Assembly (NCBI GenBank): GCA_028023455.1
Contig: JAQFVV010012416.1
Location: 8,869,967-8,933,966, forward strand
DNA length: 64,000 nucleotides
Direction of reading: 5' to 3'
From: Epiperipatus broadwayi
Taxonomy: Eukaryota; Onychophora; Udeonychophora; Euonychophora; Peripatidae
The notes beneath the pieces were generated by a model. That model did not search any database. It worked only from the letters and a program-made list of their open reading frames with translations, and was not told the DNA's origin. This document shows, piece after piece, positions 52,286 to 63,905 of the stretch (its first letter is position 1; every line of letters begins with the position of its first letter). Both the position numbers and the translations under genes were made by a program.

Positions 52286-54446
52286 TTAACAGGCAACCCC
52301 GGTATTAATTTTGTTGTTTATATAAATGTCTAGAAAAAAATTGAATCTGTTGACCATGTAGGGTAGTAAATGCAAAAATATGGCTGTATAGTCACCATAG
52401 CATCTGCAGATAGAATTTGAATGCTATCCATTGTATTGGGTTCGAATATGAATCCCTTTTCTTAAATATATCAAAAGAAATAAAATCTACGTATCCTATA
52501 TCAGGATGTACTTTTAAAAAAAAAATATTAAAAAAAATCTACCTAGTGGCTATTATTTCATTTAAAAAGATAAACAACAATTTCTTCGGAAAAAGTATAT
52601 TTAAGAGCATCGATTAATAAACTGACCCTAAGTGCCAATCTCACTAGTACTGTAAGAATTATACTTTTCCCTTTTAAGAGATCTTAAAATTATCGCTAAT
52701 TAGGTGCCCGGCCCCTTTTAGCTAGCTCAAATCCCAGGGCTGGGAGGTATCAATACCCATCAGGCTGAACGGAGGTAATGGCTACAATTGCATAGTTGAA
52801 ACAAGCTTTCCTTGCTTGATATATACTTCTCAACTAAGACGCGAATATTTAAACATGCATTAGTAACGATTTCTTTTCTATACCCCTTAAATTAGATCGC
52901 GTGTCATTTAAAATTAGCTAATGTTGAACTCCCTCTTTCTACACATTTATTCCCTCTATACGCCATCAATTCCTTTATCAAATCTATGGTTTAGAATTTT
53001 AAAATTACATGTAATAGAATTGCCTATTCTGAAAAGCATATTTCATTCATTCTGATATTCTGCCAGGAAGGGCACTATGCCAATATAAGTAATAAATACG
53101 TTCATTAATGAGAGAAAATGTTTTAACGTAAGTGTACAATTTTATTACTATGGCTAATTAAGTATTGAGAAAGAAAAACATACATATAATTTATATATCA
53201 ATAATAACATAAAAGACAAAAACAGAATCAATGAATTATAAAAGAACATATAATTAAACACGTGTGTGGGAATGCATTTATACATTGTAAATTAAAATAT
53301 ATAATTTTACATAATGGCTGCACCTTTGGAGAGTAACGATAGGCAATTTTCAGTTCTTTTAAGATAATAAAACTAGTTATAGTTACCTTAAAGTACCCAG
53401 GAATTTTAATATGGATAAGTTTATTTCCACGTAAGTTTGATTTTGACGATCCAACGGAAATTTATGTATTCTTTTACTGTCGAAGAATAAAACAAATTTT
53501 TCTGCTAATAGCAAAAAGTTTGCATGAACTTCTATTTTGTGGTATTACTTGGATCTAAGAAATAATGATGGCTTACCGGAGACATCCTTATTGTACCCAA
53601 TTCGAAATTTTCTTCCTTCCTGGATTGTTTTAGCTATGGTTCTTAGAGGGGCAAGCACTTAACAGTAACAGCTACATATTCGGAGCATAGGATGGCAGCC
53701 TTACACGTATTGTTCTACCCCTGCATTCCAATTGTAGCAATGGTTTGAGTTACTATATCTAAATCCATTTTCTTCTCCTGATGGTTGATTGAAGGATTTG
53801 TTTTAATGTTTCATTTTATAATATGAGCATAACTATATCAGTCAATTTAGCAACAAGAAAATATTAATATTTCAGTTTGAAAAACCACTCTTGCCTGTTC
53901 TAATTTTTCTTTTTAACTCATTAATTTCTCCAATTCCTTTTGTTTCCCAAAATAGTTTATCAGTATGCTGATCTCTATTTCTTAGGTATGCTTTTAACAT
54001 TTTTCTTTTTCTGCCATATATTTACTTAAGATTCCTTTGAAATTTTGAATGCTAAGTAATCGAACAAAAGACATAAAATTGCCTCCGGGTATACATATAA
54101 AAGTTCTACCATTCCTCTCATTAAAATGCGATATACAATAAAACAACAGAAAAGTGTACATTTGAAATAACTTAATAATACAAGAAGAAAATTTAAATAT
54201 TTGCGTATAATGCATTCCCACAATTGATTAACATATTTTCATGAATTTATTTTAGAACAAATAACTATGAACATTGTTCTCTTTCTCTCTTTTTTTTTAA
54301 ATAAATAAAAAAAAACCTTTCAAACTTTCTCTCTTCGACATATCTAATTCTTTATATTTTATACTCGCATGCTGATCTAAGCAGTTAGGGGATATTGTAT
54401 AACTCCCTTGTAACAGGGTTTGAACCCAGGTACTGTTACAATATGT
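52286..54446. mobile_element. 2.2-kb LTR-like insertion in the tandem array
   Basis: Splits the 85-bp array cleanly. Its right end, read on the minus strand, begins TGTAACAGTACCTGGG and contains CCCTGTTACA, so it has a hairpin start like the 2.1-kb repeats (TGTAAC...GTTACA). The left end is TTAACAGGCAACCCC. The sequence AATAT flanks both sides and may be a 5-bp target duplication. The interior has no polymerase frame; it includes a GC-richer block around 52690-52790. A solo LTR in minus orientation is the best reading. Confidence 0.5.
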
Positions 54447-54599
54447 AATAAAAAATCAAAATGTCAAGTTTTCATCAAGTATTTAAAAATCATGATCCTA
54501 ATTTCGAACATTATTTAATAACAATTCAAATGCCAAGTTTGCAATTGTCATCGAGTATTTAAAAAACAAAATCCTAATTTTGATCAAGATTTAACAATA

Positions 54600-55430
54600 A
54601 AAAATCAAAACCAAATCATGTGAGTAAAAAATAAAAATTTCATCAATTTTTAAAAAACAAAGGGAAAAATTCAAAATGGCGTTTGGTGGTAAATATAAAA
54701 CCAAAACGCTAATTTCATCATTATACTTTATAAAATCATGCAAGTAAATACTTTGCATCAACATACGTTATCTCAAGTTACATAAATCTTTCAAAAATCA
54801 AAATGCAATTTACTAAGCCTATGAAAGAAATCAAAAGGCAATTTATGTTTCCACTTTAAAAAATAAATAAATAAATAATCTAATTAACTTACTTTTTATT
54901 AATAGGCCAAAAGATTATAACTTATAAAATACGAAAATACAGCATATTATTTTTACAGATAATAGGATTTTAGTTTTTTCTTACCAGAAAATCTTGGTTC
55001 ACTAGTGTTGATCACTCAAAATCTGTACAGGCTCTAGAAATGGATTTTCCCCATTATTTCATGTGTAATTAAAAAAAAAATTTTCAGCGATAATTATAAA
55101 ACGAAAATGCTAATTTCATACAGTTACACTTTATCATATCATGTGAGTAAATACCTTGTATTAACATGTTATCGCAATTCACATAAATCTCTCAAAAATT
55201 AATATGCAATTTACTTTTGTTATAAGCCTCTGAAAAAAATCAAAAGGCAATTTACGTTTTCTACTTTCAAAAAAAAATAAAAACCTAATTAATCTACTTT
55301 TTATTAATATTTAAAAAGTATGCAAACTAACGCGTAAGAGAATGTATGTGTTTTCTACTTGTAAAATAAAAAACCTAATTAATCTAATTTTCATTAATAT
55401 TTAAAAAGTAAAAAAAACTAAATTTAAGGA
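54600..55430. repeat. Left-arm subrepeats (~350-400 bp units)
   Basis: Two full units and one partial unit contain AATCATGCAAGTAAATACTT, CACATAAATCTCTCAAAAAT-type and AATCAAAAGGCAATTTA, each ending in CTACTTTTTATTAATA. They are the reverse complement of the units at 57050-58120. A 100-bp spacer (54958-55065; CTTACCAGAAAATCTTGGTT) interrupts them and has its mirror at 58160-58260. Confidence 0.75.
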
Positions 55431-55559
55431 TGTATGTGATCATATGATTTGAAAATGGGTATAGAAGACAAATTTCGTTCTAAAATCTTTGGTCTTGAGT
55501 AATCAAATTTCTTGTGCTCTCAGAGACATATTGAATCCCGTACCCATAGCTTTGTAATC

Positions 55560-56480
55560 ATTTTACTTAGATGTCATCTCTAGCAAGAACCAGATTATCT
55601 TTCTGCAGGACAATAACCTTTAAATGATGAAGACAGTAAGAGGCCATGTGAAAAATGTGATAACATGGTAAAGAAATGGAAAAAAAACGCAATGGGGGCG
55701 GGGTCCCCATTATGCGATGATCTATGTGCTCGTACAGGCAACCCATTTTTCCATTACATGGATGCAAGTGACAGAGTTAATAGCATATTTACAGTGTGTG
55801 AGATTATTGAACTAGTTTTTTTTTCATCTTAGATGGGCCAACAAGATTAGTGGCAAAGATATCCAGCAATTCTTTAAATACAGTTGTAGACTGTTCCTGA
55901 GCTATTAAAAAGAAAGGGCAATTAATAAGGACTGAAAAACTAGTTCAAATAGATGAGGCAAGATTTGCTGGCTAAAGAAAGTACAATAAGGGAAGAATGC
56001 TAAGTGGCGATCAGTCATCTACTAGCAGAGATAAATCCGTAACCGTAATTAATAAAAAAAAACCACGAGACCGGAACTGATAGAACTTGGGTGTTTGGAC
56101 AGAAAAAAATATCCAAGTGTCGCTACTTTACAGTGTAACATCGAGATAAAGTTACATTGATTCCCATTATTGAAAGGGAATGCACAGCTGATTGTCATTC
56201 ACTCAGACGGGTGGCCAGCCTATGAAGATCTCAACAATAGAGGGTTCCAACATTTCACTGTCAACCACCAACAAAACTATGTAAATCCGGTGATAGACAT
56301 TCATATACAGTTCATTGAACGGTCATGGCTGGAAGGAAAATGTAAGATATTGAAAAAATGAAAGGGACTTCACCAGATATTCTACAATCACATTTAGATT
56401 CAATTTGTTGGCGTATGGACAAAAAGTATCTTAATGAGCGAGATTTATTTATTACATTTCTAAAAGATGCTAAAGATACC
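55560..56480 (+). pseudogene. Merlin-type (IS1595/ISXO2-like) transposase relic
   Basis: Broken frames on the plus strand follow the IS1595-like DDE order. First is QIDEARFAG, then stop, RKYNKGRML (first catalytic aspartate), near 55950. Next is VIHSDGWPAYEDL (second aspartate) at 56170-56240, HFTVNHQQNYVNP, and FIERSW (glutamate) near 56315. All three catalytic residues are present despite several stops and shifts. A weaker upstream region (55620-55930) may hold the N-terminal zinc ribbon. In intact Merlin elements this enzyme cuts and pastes the element with 8-9-bp duplications. Confidence 0.82.
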
Positions 56481-56742
56481 TGCTGATGGTGAAAAGTTAG
56501 TGTTTAATCTTATTTAAAAGTGAATACCTTTTACATTTGAAATACTCAACAAATTTTTATTTATTTATATTACTATTCTTTTTACTTTCTAGCGCAAGTT
56601 TCGATGTGGATCTTCATATTAATTACCATCTACAGTATTTTGGATCAGCACTAATAAAATATAATTATTTTCTTTAGTGTAACATGTTTGCGTGTTCAGT
56701 TATTGTTGGTATGCAATCCTTTTAAACTATTTTAACATTTTA

Positions 56743-56818
56743 AACTACCCTCGAGTATAAGGAATTAGTAAAGAGTCTTGAACTACCCTCGAGTATAAGG
56801 AATTAGTAAAGAGTCTGT
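56743..56818. repeat. Exact 38-bp tandem duplication
   Basis: AACTACCCTCGAGTATAAGG then AATTAGTAAAGAGTCTTG occurs at 56743 and again at 56781 with no change apart from the outermost base. It lies between the transposase relic and the right arm. Confidence 0.9.
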
Positions 56819-57049
56819 GCAGAATTATTGTATAAATTATCTTTGGCAATATGCTTGTTTAATATTTAAGCCCAGGCAAATTTCATAAAAAAAAAGATTT
56901 AAGTGACAAAAAAAAAAGGCGAAATTTTTAAAACATTCCATTATAGTTAGTCACTGCAAATCCACGAGAAGATCCTGATGCCCTCTTAAATAAATTAAAA
57001 ACTGATTTCATAAATGGTGATTTTGAAAGATCATGTAAAATTTGGTTTA

Positions 57050-58120
57050 ATATTCTTAACTTAAAACACTGTTGAAAGTCTTCTATTTTTTAAATAGTGA
57101 AGAAATTTAGTATTTTATTTTTAAAAAATTAATGAAAAGTAGGTTTTTAATTTTTTTATACTCCATGAAATACTGTTGAAAAACAGAGATTTTATTTTTT
57201 AAAAGTAGGTAATATAAATAGCATTTTGATTTCTTTCATAAGCTTATAACAAACAAATTGCATTTTGATTTTTGAAAGATTTATGTAAATTACGATAACA
57301 TATGTTAATGCAAAGTATTTAGTCACATGAGTTGATAAAGTGTAACTGTATGAAAATAGCATTTTTGATTTTTCTAATTATCATTGAAAATTGACTTTTT
57401 TTTTTAATCACATGTATAATAATGGCGGATTTTTTCCAATTTTCTTGTTTTTCCAAAACCTACTAGCAAAAGTCTTTTATTTTTAATTATTAATGAAATT
57501 TAGTATTTTATTTTTTAAATATTAATAAAAAGTAGGTTAATTAGATTTACTTTTTTAAAATAGAAAATGTAAATTGCCTTTTGATTTCTTTCTTAAGCTA
57601 ATAACAAACATAAATCGCATTTTGATTTTTGAAAGATTTACGTAAATTGCGAAAATGTATGTTAATGCAAAGTATTTAGTCACATGAATTGATAAAGTGT
57701 AACTGTATGAAAATAGCATTTTAGATTTTTCAAAATATCACTGAAAAATGGCCTTTTTTCTATCACATGTAATAATAGCGGATTTTTCCAATTTTTTTGT
57801 TTTTCCAAAACCCATTCAAAACTACTGTAGAAAGTCTTTTATTTTTTAAATATTAATGAAATTTAGTATTTATATTTTTTACATATTAATGCAAAGTAGG
57901 TTAATTAGGTTATTTATTTTTTAAAAGTAGAAAACATAAATTGTCTTTTGATTTCTTTCACAGGCTTAAAACAAATGTAAATCGCACGGTGATTTTTGAA
58001 AGATTTATGTAAATTGCGATAACGTATGTTAATGCAAAGTATTTACTCATGATTTGATAAATTACAACTGTATGAAATTAGCATTTTTATTTTTTAAATA
58101 GTAATGGAAAAGTTTTATAA
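57050..58120. repeat. Right-arm subrepeats (three ~360-bp units)
   Basis: The marker GTTAATGCAAAGTATTTA occurs at 57304, 57661 and 58028 (spacings 357 and 367). Each unit also contains GCATTTTGATTTTTGAAAGA (or a close variant) and TTTCCAATTTTCTTGTTTTT-type sequence. Orientation is opposite to the left-arm units. The arrays resemble subterminal transposase-binding repeats in layout, but binding is only a guess. Confidence 0.8.
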
Positions 58121-58354
58121 TTATCAATGAAAATTGGTAATGGCATGATTTTGTAATGGCATGAATGAAATGAAGCACCAGACTTCTAGAGCCTGTATAT
58201 ATTTCAAGTGATCAATAGTAGCGAACCAAGAATTTCTGGTAAGAAAACACTAAAATCCTATTATTTGTAAAAAAAAATTTTTGTTTTTTTTTCCTTTACT
58301 TTTTTTTCTGTTTCAGTACTATAAATTCGGACCTGATGTAGTAACACTAGACGC

Positions 58355-58453
58355 TATTTTGAATTTTAAAACCTATCCAAAACCACCACTGACACATCAT
58401 TTATCGCTTGAATGTGTCAGCAATGGTTTTGGGTGGGTTTTAAAATTCAAAAT
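58355..58453. repeat. Near-perfect short hairpin in the right arm
   Basis: ATTTTGAATTTTAAAACC, then CCAAAACCACCACTGACACAT, pairs with ATGTGTCAGCAATGG and GGGTTTTAAAATTCAAAAT, with about 14 bases of loop. A half-copy lacking the second arm is at 51985-52030 in the left arm (ATTTTGAATTTTAAACCCC, CCAAAACCACCGCAG). Confidence 0.85.
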
Positions 58454-58782
58454 GGCATCGAGCGTGTACTATATGAGCACCAACAATTTATATTGATTTT
58501 AATGTTTCTAAATAGTTTATTAAAATTAAGTTTTTTTAGTATAATTAATAAAAATGATTATTTATCCAATTTATATTAAAAAAATGTCAATTTGTTGATT
58601 ATTAATAATAAAAGTTATAATTTTTTTGGAAATACTGTATTCAATTTATATTAATAAATGTTTGGATTGTTTTAGTAATGAGGAATTATCATATATTAGG
58701 TCTACAAAAAATAAAATAAATACAAGGTTAAAGCAGCTTTAAAAAATTGTGCAATTTATGAGCATATGAAACAATTTAACCA

Positions 58783-59090
58783 CTGCAATTTTCACTATAC
58801 CACTCTCACACAAGGTAAGGGAGTGGTTTCTAATCATTTTTAACATCTTGTGGAGGAATGCAATCATAAACATATAACTAAAGACATGTGAAAAAGATCT
58901 ATGATCCCCAAGTTGCACATTTCATGCTGAATCAGCACTCATCAGTTGGCCCAGACCGTAAATGTGTAGCTTGGGGATCATAGATCTTTTTCACGTCTTT
59001 GGTTATATGTTTATGATTGCATCTCTCCACAAGGTGTTAAAAGCGGATAGAAGACCCTACCTTGCATGAATGGTGTAGTGAAAATTACAG
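58783..59090. mobile_element. Foldback MITE inserted in the right arm
   Basis: The whole 308 bp folds back. Outer ends ACTGCAATTTTCACTA and TAGTGAAAATTACAGT pair, TAACATCTTGTGGAGG pairs with CTCCACAAGGTGTTA, and the inner stem of about 66 bp (58854-58922 against 58960-59026; AAAAAGATCTATGATCCCCA) is nearly perfect. The loop is 58923-58959. The left arm of the giant structure lacks it, so it is a later insertion. Its end sequences are the building blocks of the 78-bp array at 20989-21222. Confidence 0.88.
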
Positions 59091-59773
59091 TACAGAAATA
59101 TTTATTAGTGACTAATCTCTAGTCTAATAAATGATTAATAAAATTTATTACACTCTGTAATTTAACAGATTTTCAAGTAGAAAGGACTGAATGTATAAAA
59201 TCATATTATGAAAACATTATAAAAGTATTTATGTAAGTGAAATTAAACCTATTTTAATGAATAGATTTTTAGTTAAAATATGAAAAAAAAAAAATTGTTA
59301 ATAATATATTAAATAAAAAATTTTAAGATAAAATTTAATGATAAAATATATTATTGGTAATTAAAGGGAATGTTTTGTTTTAGGTTATTTGGTTATAAAA
59401 AAAAAATTCAATAAGCATTCAGTGAATATAATTAAGGTGGAATTTGATAATTATAGGGAAAATTAAAACCGGAGAGTTTTTAAAGAATGATTTTTTATGA
59501 AAGTAATGTGAATTGTTAGAGGGAATTATTTTTTCAAGGTAAATATAATGTATTTTTTTGTTGTTATTGTTTATATAAGGATTGTATATTTTTAATTTTT
59601 TGCATTGAATTAACATGGAATTTTTATATTTATATTAATGTATTTTTTAGTTAATCCTTGATAAGCACTAAATGATATAGTCAAATCGTTATATTTAATT
59701 TATATATGTAATTTGTTATAATAGTTCATAGATAAAAACAAGTTTTTAAAGAAAAAATGGTATTAAAATTTTT

Positions 59774-61486
59774 GGTACTTATGTATTAGCTTGCAACACA
59801 TTAGACCTGCAGCATCTTTTCACATTCATGTCAATCCGCTGACAACTTTCTGAACTTTTGATCTGGTCAAAATAAGATGTACACTTGGATCTTCTACAAA
59901 CTTAGTGATAAATTTGTCAAAACGGACCATGTGTACATATTTTTTAGCCAGATTTACAAAGTTATTGGCAGCCTGAATACGTATGTGAAAAGGTACTGCA
60001 GGTCTAATACTAAAACAATTACTAAATTACAAAAGTACTGTAGAATAGTCCAAAAACCCTAAAATATACATATACGGTATTTACTGTGTAATATAAAAAT
60101 ATAATGCAGAATATTAATTTTTAACAATAAATCGATCTTAAAAAGTAAATTATGCAATTTCCAAATGTTACTTTAAATACAGACAAAACATTCACTAAAT
60201 TACAAAAAATAGTCTAAAATATCAAAAAAGCGTAAAATCCCCCCCCCCCCAATGGACATTTACTTAACACACGTGTTTGTATAATCAAAAAAAAATCAAT
60301 ATTAAAAAGTAAATTACACAAAACTAAAAATAAGAATTTGATCAAAAAAATAAAATCTTAAAAAGTATACTTTTAACAACAGTAAAAATACTGATTTGCC
60401 GCACAAAAAAATATGTAATCAATAACATGTCATTACGCAATTCCTAGATGTTAATTTAAATACGGACAAAACAAACACTAAATTACAAAAATTGTCTAAA
60501 ATATTATCAAAAAACCAGAAAATATACACATACATTTTACCGTGTAATATATAAGAGGAATTGTCATGTTAAAACAATGAATTTGTCTGTCGTACTTAAT
60601 TTTAAATGGAACAAATTTTTTGTGCCAACATGGGGACTTAAACTAAAAATTTTCCTCGCAAAATGAATACGTGATTGTGCAGTATCTCGCCTGAATGGGA
60701 TTCCCCCCCCCCCCAATATGGTAATGAGTAAATGTATTTTTTTAAAAATAAGAAAAAAAAATAATCATAAAATAAAGAAATATGGTAAAATTCAAACACT
60801 TTATTAATTATTCATTCTGCTGGAGATATTTTTTTATTTCATTCAGTACGGAAATAAACATGTCATCTTTATGAAGTCTCCACCACATAAATTTGACCAA
60901 AAATGAATCTAGGTGTTGCCGTGATGTTTCTTGCTGGTGCTTGTTATGCCTTTTCACTAAACCCCAAAGTCTTTCAATGTTTTGTGTGTGAACCCCAGTT
61001 TCTGGATTCACAAAATTATATTTGTGGTTTACATGAAAATGATCATAACCGGCATTTCTCAATTCATCACTTTAGGCTTTCCAACATTCCGAATATATGG
61101 TGGAACCCTCTTCTACATTTTGTTTCAAAGCTTCGGTCAGAATTGCCACTGTCCAATCATTAATTCTAATGATAATGTAAAGAAAATCAAAAAAAAAAAA
61201 AAATCTATGTATTCTTACTTAAAATCAGATGAATCAAACAAAAATGCAATTGAAATCTGGACAATAACTAACCCTGAATTAAAACTATGATAAAAGCTGT
61301 TGTCAGAATGAAATCTGGACAATAACTGAGACTCAAAAAATATCACAAAAAAAAAACACATTTTAATACGAGATAGGATTTAAAATAAAAAAATTTTGAT
61401 ACCACATTCGATAACATCGCAGGGTTTATTGAGATGTGAAAAGGCCTACCATTTCCTCTATGTTGCAGGCCTAATACACAAGTACC
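59774..61486. mobile_element. Compact Merlin element with perfect 8-bp target duplication
   Basis: Inverted ends read GGTACTTATGTATTAG, then GCAACA...CTTTTCACAT, on the left, and the complement ending AAGTACC on the right. Identical flanks AAATTTTT lie at 59766-59773 and 61487-61494, the 8-bp duplication expected for Merlin. Inside, the right part holds a transposase relic on the minus strand. The left part holds three decayed direct repeats (CACTAAATTACAAAA-type blocks near 60020, 60190 and 60475) and two C-tracts (about 60240 and 60703). The N-terminal half of the transposase is missing. Confidence 0.85.
60808..61160 (-). pseudogene. Merlin-type transposase relic, C-terminal part
   Basis: The minus-strand reading is GSTIYSECWKA, stop, SDELRNAGYDHFHVNHKYNF, then VNPETGVHTQNIERLW and a basic tail with HLDSFLVKFMWWR, ending at a stop near 60808. 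The pattern is that of IS1595-like enzymes: the second catalytic aspartate of IYSDCW is changed to glutamate, and the final glutamate in NIERLW is kept. The end region (FLVKFMWWRLH) is better preserved than in the copy at 55.6-56.5 kb, and the two are distinct lineages. Confidence 0.85.
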
Positions 61487-61494
61487 AAATTTTT

Positions 61495-63905
61495 TTATCA
61501 ATCTGGATTAAATGGACTATTTTAAAGATAAAAGAGTGTTTGTATTTTAATAAAAATTAATTTTAAAAAGTATATACAAATAGTTTTACATAAAATATTA
61601 TATGTTTGAATGGGTATATATGAACTTAAGGTAATATTAAATAAATTAAAATCCTTAGACAATGTAAATGTTCAAAATTTGAATTATTCAAATTGTATTT
61701 TATATTTGTTAAAGGAATGAACGTTACATATTTATAACATGTTAAAATTTTTGCATGTAATGGTATAACTTAATTACTCTATAAGGTCATAGATTTATGT
61801 TATTTATTTATGAAAAAGTATAGTGTAGGGTTTTTGTGCATATATTTATATAAAAATAATATTATTAACAAGCATGTAGACGTAATATTATTCCAAGTTG
61901 GATTTATATTCCGTATATATATTGCTCTGTATTGAATATTTAATCACTATGATAGTCAAATATCTAATATAATATAATATCTTGAGAAGGTCTCAATGGA
62001 GATGAAAGCTGGTTTGATAAATATTTAAATATAATTATTAATAGTTGTTTATTTCAATCTTGTTTGATTGATTATTTATTTATGAATATTTAAAAATTGT
62101 AGATGTGAATTCTTGCTTTATTTGAATTATGATAGACATGCTTGCAGATGTTCATTCCTGCATTAACAATATTTGTGCCCTTTCATTTATATTTTATATT
62201 CTATGCATTGAATGGGAATCCTGGCATATGATTAGTTTGCTGCTTATTAATGCATATTCATATTATGTTTATGGGCATTTATTTTATGCATGAACTTGAA
62301 GGCAGATAAATATATTGTTAAGGAATAATGATGGCGTGTACCTTACTTCCATTCATCTAATTATATTATTATGATTTGTATTGGTGTTGCACATGTATAT
62401 CTTGTTTTTGTTTATTCATAGTAAATGTGAATGAATAAGATAACAATAAGTTTTAAAGTTACTTTTGATAATAGTTATTTTATTAGAATTACATATAATT
62501 TGACAACATACTATAATCATAAATCTTTATCTTCAATTAGTTTATTTATTTATTTATTGTAAAATTACTGGTATTAAATATTTGTCAGTTAGTAAATACA
62601 CAATATTTACAAGTAGTTTTTATTTGAATATTTAATTTTTAGCAGAAAATTAGGCAAGTGAAAATTTACTGATGGAAAAATAAACCCCTAATTTTAATAA
62701 CTTTTTTATTTTTCTGGTTTCATTTTTTGTAACTAAAATTTGATTTTTAATATTTCAAGTTTTGATTTGAACTTATGCTTTAACAAAATTTGATTTTAAA
62801 AATGCAGATTTAGTAAAAAATAATTTTTTAGCTTTTTAAGATGTAAAATGAAATCATTTTTTTTATTACCTACTTCTGTTTATTTCTTTTTTTTATTTAA
62901 AATACTTATATTTTACTTTTCATAATAATTTTTTTTTTTTAACTTATGCTTTTAATAAAATTTGCAAAATTAATGATACAATGGTGTCATGAACTATGCT
63001 ATATTTTATTCCAAGCCCCCTCCCACCCCCACATACAAACATATATAGTATATAAGAGCTCATATTTTGCTGATAAACAATCAGTGGAATAAAATACATA
63101 TTGTTTATTAAATTGCAAATATACGCTGACACTTTTATATGTATAGTATGCATATATAAATTAAGATTATGGTATAATTAAAAAATTTTAAATATAATAG
63201 TTATTAATAATAAATTGAGGGGACACATTTACAATTATTTTATTGAGTATGTGTTTGCTCATGTCACTATTAGATAAGCTTTGGGCAATTTATATATATA
63301 TAGAAACATAATAATGGTTTTGTTATCAAGAAATTAGGATCACTAATTTTTTTTAACACTTGTGATTGTTTTAGTGTGCTCTAAAATTTTGTAAAACTTT
63401 TAGCATTATGTTCAGAGAATATTTTATTCCGTGAAATATTGCGTAACAAATTTGGAAATAATAATAAAAGAAAAATAAAATGTGTTTTCAACATAAACCA
63501 AAGAAATTTCAGTAACAAACATAACTGGGAATGCCACCCAGAGACAAAAAAAAAACAATGACATAATGTAAAATGTAGTTACAAAATTTACTTTTTTTTT
63601 AAATATCTGATTGTGTACAACACTCAGAGGATATATGGCTGCTCAAATATTATAAAATTTGCAACTTTTAAAGTTTTTTTGTTCATTTACATTTTTCTTT
63701 GACATACAAATGAAGCTGTATAGTTAGATACAGTGTAGTTTGTGGCTACTGTGTAAAAAAAAAAATTTTTTTCAATTAAAAAATACAACTAGAAAAAAAA
63801 AAGATCAATTAAGATATATGAGTATTCTCCATAAAAAATCAGAAAAGCTATGTCAAATAACCTTCAATAATTTTATTCCAGAATAATTTTGGAGTTTTGA
63901 ATGTA
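61495..63905. other. AT-rich sequence, nothing recognised
   Basis: These 2.4 kb contain only short compositional frames. A sequence near 61980 (TCTTGAGAAGGTCTCAATGG, AGATGAAAGCTGG) vaguely recalls the 3'-end motif of retroelements but is too weak to call. Confidence 0.4.

Larger units (their letters stand above)
50295..59757. mobile_element. Giant inverted-repeat structure around a Merlin-type transposase relic
   Basis: The outer left arm (50295-51140) is the reverse complement of 58480-59757 apart from a 308-bp foldback insertion on the right. Landmarks: TTTAAAAACTTGTTTTTAT; CCTCTAACAACTCATAG-type sequence; AAACATTAAAATCAATATAAA. Inner landmarks also mirror (54958-55065 against 58160-58260; the ~360-bp units at 54600-55430 against 57050-58120). 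A Merlin (IS1595-like) transposase relic lies at 55560-56480 in the centre. The left arm is longer because of an 0.8-kb palindrome and a 2.2-kb LTR-like insertion. No convincing target duplication was found at the outer edges, so element versus rearrangement is not settled. Confidence 0.75.

Noticed and set aside
61960-62020. Additional Penelope-type 3' end
   Set aside because: The similarity to the motif near 28880 is limited to a few bases and there is no adjacent coding remnant.
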